A stretch of 10,559 nucleotides of DNA. Origin: Candidatus Nomurabacteria bacterium (GTDB taxonomy: Bacteria; Patescibacteriota; Minisyncoccia; Phycocordibacterales; UBA9973). Shown in pieces: positions 5,662-10,559 of this stretch. The stretch is taken from the NCBI GenBank assembly GCA_943356455.1, contig CALRFB010000019.1:1-10559 (forward strand), in the 5' to 3' direction. Position numbers and translations under genes: made by a program. The notes under the pieces are model-generated. The model saw nothing but the letters and a program-made list of their open reading frames with translations, did no database searches and had not been told where the DNA came from. The number at the start of each line of letters is the position of its first letter. Within the stretch, counting starts at the first letter, position 1.

Positions 5662-6262
5662 ATGAAATCAGAAACAAAAACAATGCTAGGTATGCTCCTC
5701 GTTATCGTCGTTATTTTCGGCATTATCGTTATGGTTTGGAAGAAGCAAGATGCTCCAGCAAACCTCGATACGCTTATTCGTAGCGATAGCTACAGCATGG
5801 GTCCTGTCGATGCCAAAGTCACTATAGTTGAATTCGCGGATTTTCAGTGTCCAGCATGTGCCGCCGCAGATGTAGTCAGTTCGACTTGTATATAGAGAAT
5901 TTCCAATTCACAACCATTCTCTCATTGCCATGAATGCAGTAGAAGCTGCTGGAGAACAAGGTATGTTTTTTGAACTTGGTTCATCGCTTTTCTCTCACCA
6001 AAGTGAATGGGGTGAATCAGATGCTGACCCAACTGACTTGTTCTTGAAATATGCAACCGACCTCAAGCTTGATGCTGGTAAAATCAAAGCAGCAATCGAC
6101 AGTCACACATTTGACTCTAAAGTTGACCGTGACTTGAAAGATGCCCAAGGTCTTGGTGTCAATTCAACCCCGACATTCTTTATTAACGGAAAAAAATACA
6201 TCGGAGTACAGTCTATCGAAACTCTCCGTACAACCGTTGATGCTATCCTCTCCGTCAACTAG
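5662..6262 (+). pseudogene. Membrane-anchored DsbA-like thioredoxin-fold protein, disrupted by a frame-changing deletion
   Basis: The 5' part (5662-5895) encodes a signal anchor (about residues 8-25), a linker, and the start of a DsbA-type domain with IVEFADFQCPACAAAD; the active site is CPAC (Cys at 5848 and 5857). It then stops at TAG 5893-5895. The rest of the domain continues one frame over, from about 5876: VRLVYREFPIHNHS, the helical insert, and the cis-proline loop STPTFFING, ending at 6260-6262. Only about 7 residues lie between CPAC and the VRLVYREF strand, where the family has roughly 17-18. So about 32-35 bases are missing, a length that also shifts the frame. As it stands the product lacks the helix after the active site and everything beyond it. 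The second open stretch has an internal ATG at 5930 but would make only a useless fragment. A sequencing or assembly error is possible. Confidence 0.82.
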
Positions 6263-6279
6263 GTTTTCTTTATCCTATT

Positions 6280-6288
6280 TGTTACTAT
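6280..6288 (+). promoter_or_regulatory. Extended -10 of lysS, leaderless
   Basis: TG-T-TACTAT (6280-6288) has the TGn extension and a four-of-six hexamer that ends exactly 6 bases before the ATG at 6295. The hexamer is weak by itself. The spacing, shared with the other genes here, supports it. Confidence 0.45.
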
Positions 6289-6294
6289 CCTCAT

Positions 6295-7767
6295 ATGAGT
6301 ACACATGAAAGCGTCCGCTCGGACCGTCTAAAAAAACTTGACCTACTTATCGCGGCCGATATGCAACCGTATCCTATTCGCGTACCTCGCGACATGGATA
6401 TTGCAACCTACGTTCATGATTTTACTGAACTTGAGTCTAGTAACAAAATTGTTTCTCTAGCTGGTCGCATTATGTCGCTCCGTGGTCATGGAGCTATTAT
6501 GTTCGCAGATATTTTCGATGGTACAAATTGTGTACAAATTCTCATTCAAAAAGACTCGCTGCCCGCCGATCTGTTCAGTCTCTTCTCAGATGCAGTTGAT
6601 CAAGGAGATTTTATTTCTGTTACGGGTACAGCGATTACCACACAACGAGGCGCACAGTCACTCCAGGCTGTTTCTTGGACCATGGCAGCCAAATCGCTCA
6701 ATGCTCTACCGAGCGAATGGTATGGTCTCAAAGATGAAGAGGCTCGGTACCGCGAGCGGTATGTCGATATTATTTTGAACAATGAATTGCGCGAAACATT
6801 TACCCGTCGTTCAAAGTTTTGGAATACCATCCGTACTTTTTTGCTTGAACGTGGTTTTATTGAAGTTGAAACACCAGTGCTCGAGTCAGAACCGGGTGGT
6901 GCGGATGCACGTCCGTTTATGACGCATCACAATGCACTTGATATAGATATTTATCTGCGTATATCAGCAGGTGAATTGTGGCAAAAACGATTACTTGTTG
7001 CCGGTTTTCCAAAAGTATTTGAAATAGGACGCATCTTTCGCAACGAAGGTATGTCAGCTGAACACGCCCAAGACTATACACAACTCGAATTCTACCAAGC
7101 ATTTTCCGACTACACCGAAGGCATGACCATGATTCAGGAATTATATAGACGCATAGCTACAAATGTATATGGTACGACCAAGTTTTCGATTCGTGGTTTC
7201 GACATTGACCTCGCTGACGAATGGAGCAAGGTTGATTACTGCGAGATTATCGAAAATACCTATGGCATCAATCCGCTCACCGCAACCGACGAAGATGCCG
7301 CAGAAGCTGCTAAAAAAGCTGGTGTTGAAGTAGACAAAGGCGCACCAAACAAAGCTCGCATTATTGATACGCTTTGGAAGCAAATTCGTAAAACAATTTC
7401 TGGTCCAGCATTTCTCGTCGGTGTTCCGGCGTACCTTGAGCCGCTAGCCAAACGTGACCCACAACGTCCTGACGTTGTCGAACGTTTCCAAGTTCTCCTT
7501 GCTGGTTCTGAAATGGGTAAAGGTTTTAGTGAACTCAATGAGCCAATCGATCAAGCTTCCCGTTTTGCTGATCAACAAGCCATGCGTGATGCTGGAGACG
7601 ATGAAGCCCAACGCATGGACCAAGACTATGTTCACGCACTTGAGTACGGTATGCCACCAGCTTTCGGTTTCGGTGTTTCAGAACGACTTTTCTCATTCCT
7701 CGAAAATAAATCAATTCGCGAATCTCAACTTTTCCCACTCCTGCGTCCTAAAAACGATTTAAAATAG
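6295..7767 (+). CDS. lysS: Lysyl-tRNA synthetase, class II
   Basis: The 490-residue enzyme charges tRNA-Lys with lysine using ATP. An N-terminal OB-fold anticodon-binding domain (about 50-135) leads through GLKDEEARYRERYVD (144-158) into the class II core. Motif 1 is around RGFIEVETPVL (186-196), followed by GGADARPFMTHHN (201-213). Motif 2 is FEIGRIFRNEG (242-252). Glu265 and Tyr267 in QLEFY match the lysine-binding Glu and Tyr of E. coli LysU. Motif 3 is GFGVSERLFSFL (458-469) with Arg464, and the end SIRESQLFPLLRP (473-485) is typical. The length is normal (about 500). Unusual points: the usual GREIGNGFSEL reads GSEMGKGFSEL (404-414), placing Lys409 where LysU has Asn424, and motif 3 is one residue shorter. 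All core parts are present, so I expect a working enzyme. It stands alone after dsbA. Confidence 0.93.
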   Translation: MSTHESVRSDRLKKLDLLIAADMQPYPIRVPRDMDIATYVHDFTELESSNKIVSLAGRIMSLRGHGAIMFADIFDGTNCVQILIQKDSLPADLFSLFSDAVDQGDFISVTGTAITTQRGAQSLQAVSWTMAAKSLNALPSEWYGLKDEEARYRERYVDIILNNELRETFTRRSKFWNTIRTFLLERGFIEVETPVLESEPGGADARPFMTHHNALDIDIYLRISAGELWQKRLLVAGFPKVFEIGRIFRNEGMSAEHAQDYTQLEFYQAFSDYTEGMTMIQELYRRIATNVYGTTKFSIRGFDIDLADEWSKVDYCEIIENTYGINPLTATDEDAAEAAKKAGVEVDKGAPNKARIIDTLWKQIRKTISGPAFLVGVPAYLEPLAKRDPQRPDVVERFQVLLAGSEMGKGFSELNEPIDQASRFADQQAMRDAGDDEAQRMDQDYVHALEYGMPPAFGFGVSERLFSFLENKSIRESQLFPLLRPKNDLK

Positions 7768-7770
7768 TAG

Positions 7771-7776
7771 TATACT
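7771..7776 (+). promoter_or_regulatory. -10 box, leaderless start of the Ig-like exported protein
   Basis: TATACT (five of six) ends 6 bases before the ATG at 7783 and starts 4 bases after the lysS stop. No clear -35 was found. Confidence 0.6.
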
Positions 7777-7782
7777 GGAACA

Positions 7783-8616
7783 ATGATACAACGAAGCTTT
7801 TTGATTGTACGTAGTATTTTGTCCATCGTACTCGTGTGTGCTGTTTTCGTTGTACCACGACTGGCTCATGCTGAAGCCAATGCTGGTTTTGTCGACGCAT
7901 CGATTTGGTTTTCAAATGAACCCGATGGAGTAGGAGAATCAACAACTATTTCTTCTCTTGTAAATAATCAAGACACCAAAGCTATTTACGGTATTGTGAG
8001 TTTTTATGACAATGGCACGAGCGTAGGATCAAAAGTGATTACTGTCGAAGCCCATGCTTCCAAGGTGGTAACTGTGCCGTGGAAAGTAACAGAAGGAACG
8101 CATACGCTCATCGTCAAATTCGAAAAGACTCGATACATAAACGATAAGGGTACAGCAACTATCGTTTTAAATGCAGAAACTTCACCATATCGATTTACGG
8201 TAACCGCACCTGTGCCTAACTCTAATCCGAATTCTAAAACGACAACAACGGCTCCTGCCAATTCCAAAATAGATGCAAAAACTTCTGAAATTAAAAATAC
8301 GGTAGAAGATGTGGCAACTAACGTCAAAGATGCAGCGACCAATACATTTGCAAAATTTGATGCATACCGAGCAGAGACAGGGAAGGTACTCGGGGTTAAA
8401 GCTGTAGCTGCTGTACAAAATGTAGACAAAGTCAAAAAAGAGCAAGCCGCAGCACCGAAGGCCCAAAAATCTTTTGTGGCGACACCTTTTGCTTATCTCA
8501 AAATGTTCATTTTAAAAATCGCTCACTTCATTTTCTCGACAGTATACACTTTCTATGGTCTGATTGTGCTTAGTATCATACTATTTGTACGATATTTGAT
8601 CCGTGCTCCAAGATAG
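7783..8616 (+). CDS. Exported Ig-like (CARDB-type) protein with C-terminal membrane anchor
   Basis: This 277-residue protein has a signal peptide (about residues 1-30, cleavage likely after RLAHA). One all-beta domain follows (about 35-130). Its pattern of paired strands (STTISSLVNNQ, IYGIVSFYDNGTSVGS, KVVTVPWKVTEGTHTLIVKF) is that of CARDB or other bacterial Ig-like domains. Next comes a Thr/Asn/Ala/Lys-rich linker (about 143-230), partly helical. One membrane helix (about 247-270) ends the protein with a basic tail, RYLIRAPR. It therefore sits outside the cell on a long stalk. No catalytic residues are visible and the partner is unknown. The helix contains VYTFYGLIVLSI, which closely resembles VYTLYALIVLSL in the next gene. 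It precedes the small membrane protein and PBP2 in one direction, suggesting an envelope role. Confidence 0.8.
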   Translation: MIQRSFLIVRSILSIVLVCAVFVVPRLAHAEANAGFVDASIWFSNEPDGVGESTTISSLVNNQDTKAIYGIVSFYDNGTSVGSKVITVEAHASKVVTVPWKVTEGTHTLIVKFEKTRYINDKGTATIVLNAETSPYRFTVTAPVPNSNPNSKTTTTAPANSKIDAKTSEIKNTVEDVATNVKDAATNTFAKFDAYRAETGKVLGVKAVAAVQNVDKVKKEQAAAPKAQKSFVATPFAYLKMFILKIAHFIFSTVYTFYGLIVLSIILFVRYLIRAPR

Positions 8617-8639
8617 TCGCTACTTTCTTTGCTAGGCTG

Positions 8640-8645
8640 TATAAT
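8640..8645 (+). promoter_or_regulatory. -10 box of the small membrane protein/PBP2 pair
   Basis: A perfect TATAAT ends 7 bases before the ATG at 8653, predicting a leaderless or one-base-leader mRNA. No good -35 at 17 bp was found. Confidence 0.6.
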
Positions 8646-8652
8646 TCTCCTT

Positions 8653-8913
8653 ATGAAAGCCAGAATTGCATTTGGGGTTATTGTGATATTGCTCGGCTTT
8701 GTAATGCCGTGGTGGTTCGCTTTCCTTCTTTTTGCTCTTGGAGCTTATATCTATGCACCTTGGTTTGAACTTGTGGCAATTGCAATTTTTTATGACATTG
8801 TTTTCAGTGTTTCAAGACTCTCATTTCATGGGCTAGAAATTGTCTATACACTGTACGCACTTATTGTATTAAGTCTGATGTACGTTATTAAAAAAAGAGT
8901 TATCAATGTATGA
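8653..8913 (+). CDS. Small membrane protein upstream of PBP2, unknown function
   Basis: This 86-residue protein is almost entirely hydrophobic. It has about three to four short membrane segments (residues 5-20, 22-37, 40-55 and 60-80) and a basic end, KKRVINV. I do not recognise a family. Its place directly before PBP2, with a 4-base ATGA overlap, is where mreD lies in many rod-shape operons. It could be a reduced MreD-like or other PBP2 partner, but it is about half the size of MreD and no MreD motif is visible. The last helix (VYTLYALIVLSL) resembles the C-terminal anchor of the preceding protein. The ATG at 8653 is chosen because of the TATAAT 7 bases before it. An in-frame upstream start would fall before that box. 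Confidence 0.7.
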   Translation: MKARIAFGVIVILLGFVMPWWFAFLLFALGAYIYAPWFELVAIAIFYDIVFSVSRLSFHGLEIVYTLYALIVLSLMYVIKKRVINV

Positions 8914-10559
8914 GTATATTTCGCAAAAATCGCACATTCAAATTACACGAAATCAATCCCGACGAAGTCATGCTCGACTCGCGAAATTCACCAAACTTCA
9001 ATGCTCATCAGCTCGAGGGACGTATTGAAAAACCAATTTCAAAACGCTCAGTGTATATCATTAGTCTTGCAGGGCTCGTGGTTGTAAGTATTATTGTTTC
9101 AAAATTATGGGCACTCCAAATTGCTCAAGGAGCATACTATCGTGAACGAAGTGAAAATATTAGCTTCAATTCTGTTCCGGTTTTTGCCGATCGTGGTGTT
9201 GTTTACGACCGAAATGGCAAGGAGTTGATTTGGAATGTGCCTTCACCCGAGAACGAAGGTTATTCGCATAGGGCATATATCAGTGAACCAGGTTTTGCCC
9301 ACGTCCTGGGGTATGTAGGGTATCCATCAAAAGATACATCTGGAGTTTTTTGGTCAACAGAATTTATTGGAAAAGATGGATTGGAAAAGCAATACAATGA
9401 TCGTCTGAGGGGAACGAACGGCTCCGAGCTGATTGAAATCGATGTGCACGGCGGTATACAGTCAAAGAATTTATCAACCCAACCCATTCCAGGAGAAAAT
9501 CTTCACACCACAATCGATGCAGATGTACAAGCGGCACTCAACCGGTCTCTCACTGCACTCTTAAAAACTGGCGGATATACTGGTGGTTCTGGAGTGATAC
9601 TCGATGTGAACAACGGAGACGTGATCGCACTTACAAATGCACCCGAATATGATTCCGCAATCTTGTCAGATGGTGGAGACGCACCAACGATAAGAAACTA
9701 CATGACCGATTCTCGCCGAGTATTTCTCAACCGTGCCGTATCGGGTTTGTATACGCCTGGTTCTATTGTTAAACCATTTGTGGCGATCGGTGCTCTCATG
9801 GAAGGTGTTATTACTCCGCAAAAACAAATTCTTTCGACTGGGTCTATTTCACTTCCAAATCCATACAATCCAAAACTAACAAGTGTATTTAAGGACTGGA
9901 AAGCTCATGGGTATGTTGATATGCGTCACGCCATTGCCGTTTCGTCCGATGTGTATTTTTATGAAATTGGCGGCGGTTTTCATGATCAAAAAGGAATCGG
10001 TATTAGTGGAATTGATAAATACAATAAACTTTTTGGTGTTGGTGGGGGAAAAACTGGTATTGATCTTGGTGGTGAAGTTGAAGGTACTATTCCGACACCA
10101 GAATGGAAATTGAAAATATTTAAAGGCGATCCTTGGCGTGTGGGCGATACATATCACACTGCCATCGGTCAGTATGGTTTTCAGGTCACGCCAATACAAA
10201 TGGCTCGTGCTGCTGCATCCATAGCAAACGGTGGCAAGTTGGTAACCCCACATCTACTTTTAGGAGACACTAACACTCCAGAACCTGTTTCCGTAGCAGC
10301 CGATATTCCAGATAATTATTACCAGATTGTCCGAGAAGGTATGCGCCTGGCTGTTACAGAGGGCACCGTACAGCAAGTCAATTTTCCATTTCTGGAAGTT
10401 GCTGCTAAATCTGGTACGGCACAATTGGGCGCAAATAAAGATCGTATCAACTCGTGGATTATTGGTTTTTTCCCGTATGACAAACCACAATACGCATTTG
10501 CTGTTCTTGCGGAATCTGCACCCAACAATAAAACCCCCGGTGCGGTCTACGCTTTCCGA
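8910..10559 (+). CDS. mrdA: Penicillin-binding protein 2 (peptidoglycan transpeptidase), 3' end outside window
   Basis: 550 codons are present without a stop. A cytoplasmic tail (residues 1-46, with MLDSRNSPNF and EGRIEKPISKR) is followed by one membrane helix (about 47-69). A short pedestal domain comes next (FADRGVVYDRNG at 92-103, HVLGYVG at 131-137, GKDGLEKQYNDRLRG at 154-168), then the transpeptidase domain. The three active-site motifs are present: SxxK (Ser285-Ile-Val-Lys288), SxD (Ser345-Ser-Asp347, the PBP2 form rather than SxN) and KSGT (500-503). It crosslinks peptidoglycan during cell elongation together with RodA. Ser285 compares with Ser330 in E. coli PBP2, although this protein has a longer cytoplasmic tail, so the pedestal is much reduced. 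The start overlaps the previous stop as ATGA, suggesting translational coupling. Confidence 0.93.
   Translation, partial: MSIFRKNRTFKLHEINPDEVMLDSRNSPNFNAHQLEGRIEKPISKRSVYIISLAGLVVVSIIVSKLWALQIAQGAYYRERSENISFNSVPVFADRGVVYDRNGKELIWNVPSPENEGYSHRAYISEPGFAHVLGYVGYPSKDTSGVFWSTEFIGKDGLEKQYNDRLRGTNGSELIEIDVHGGIQSKNLSTQPIPGENLHTTIDADVQAALNRSLTALLKTGGYTGGSGVILDVNNGDVIALTNAPEYDSAILSDGGDAPTIRNYMTDSRRVFLNRAVSGLYTPGSIVKPFVAIGALMEGVITPQKQILSTGSISLPNPYNPKLTSVFKDWKAHGYVDMRHAIAVSSDVYFYEIGGGFHDQKGIGISGIDKYNKLFGVGGGKTGIDLGGEVEGTIPTPEWKLKIFKGDPWRVGDTYHTAIGQYGFQVTPIQMARAAASIANGGKLVTPHLLLGDTNTPEPVSVAADIPDNYYQIVREGMRLAVTEGTVQQVNFPFLEVAAKSGTAQLGANKDRINSWIIGFFPYDKPQYAFAVLAESAPNNKTPGAVYAFR

Noticed and set aside
5930..6262. 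A separate gene starting at the ATG at 5930
   Set aside because: The residues just before it in the same frame (VRLVYREFPIHNHSLIA) are typical DsbA core, so the ATG is internal to a disrupted gene.
8004..8466. Long minus-strand open frames opposite the Ig-like protein gene
   Set aside because: They are low-complexity shadows of the + strand coding sequence, which has a signal peptide, a domain and a membrane anchor. The shadows show no family features or start signal.
1..10559. tRNA, rRNA, CRISPR, insertion sequence or prophage signals
   Set aside because: No cloverleaf, conserved rRNA block, regular direct repeat array, transposase motif or attachment-like repeat was seen on either strand.

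Overview
The window reads as a compact chromosome segment of a Candidate Phyla Radiation (Patescibacteria, Parcubacteria-like) bacterium. This is an inference from several signs: small single-copy genes packed with gaps of 0 to about 90 bases, many small membrane or exported proteins, a PBP2 whose cytoplasmic N-terminal tail resembles those I recall from Parcubacteria, and no recognisable Shine-Dalgarno sequence before any start. No mobile element, CRISPR array, tRNA or rRNA was seen.

Layout. Bases 1-107 hold the last codons of a + strand gene and a hairpin/T-run terminator. A PQ-loop-like membrane protein (minus, 106-702) and a DUF2231 membrane protein (plus, 731-1249) diverge from overlapping -10 boxes. 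A membrane-anchored exported protein of unknown function (1265-1873) and a YecM-like protein (1930-2463) follow, ending at a strong terminator. A GIY-YIG protein (2523-2762) converges, one base apart, on a PadR regulator/PspC operon on the minus strand (4745-2764). Facing away from padR is a + run: a cupin, a DsbB-type quinone:disulfide oxidoreductase and a membrane-anchored DsbA-type thioredoxin-fold gene broken by a small frame-changing deletion (5662-6262). Then come a class II lysyl-tRNA synthetase (6295-7767), an exported Ig-like protein with a C-terminal membrane anchor (7783-8616), a tiny membrane protein (8653-8913) and, overlapping it by ATGA, a penicillin-binding protein 2 that runs off the right edge (8910-10559).

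How the genes work together. padR and pspC look like a self-regulated envelope-stress unit: a perfect 10-bp inverted repeat covers the padR -35 region. The cupin/dsbB/dsbA run would serve disulfide formation outside the membrane, but DsbA appears broken in this copy. The last two complete genes and PBP2 may form an envelope or elongation-related group.

The most striking property is regulatory. Ten of the thirteen complete gene starts have a TATAAT-like -10 box ending only 6 to 9 bases before the ATG (seven at exactly 6), which predicts leaderless mRNAs. Three of the remaining genes have no clear box of this kind; they follow an upstream gene closely or overlap it (pspC, dsbB, PBP2). One gene (yecM-like) has a conventional promoter with a short leader.
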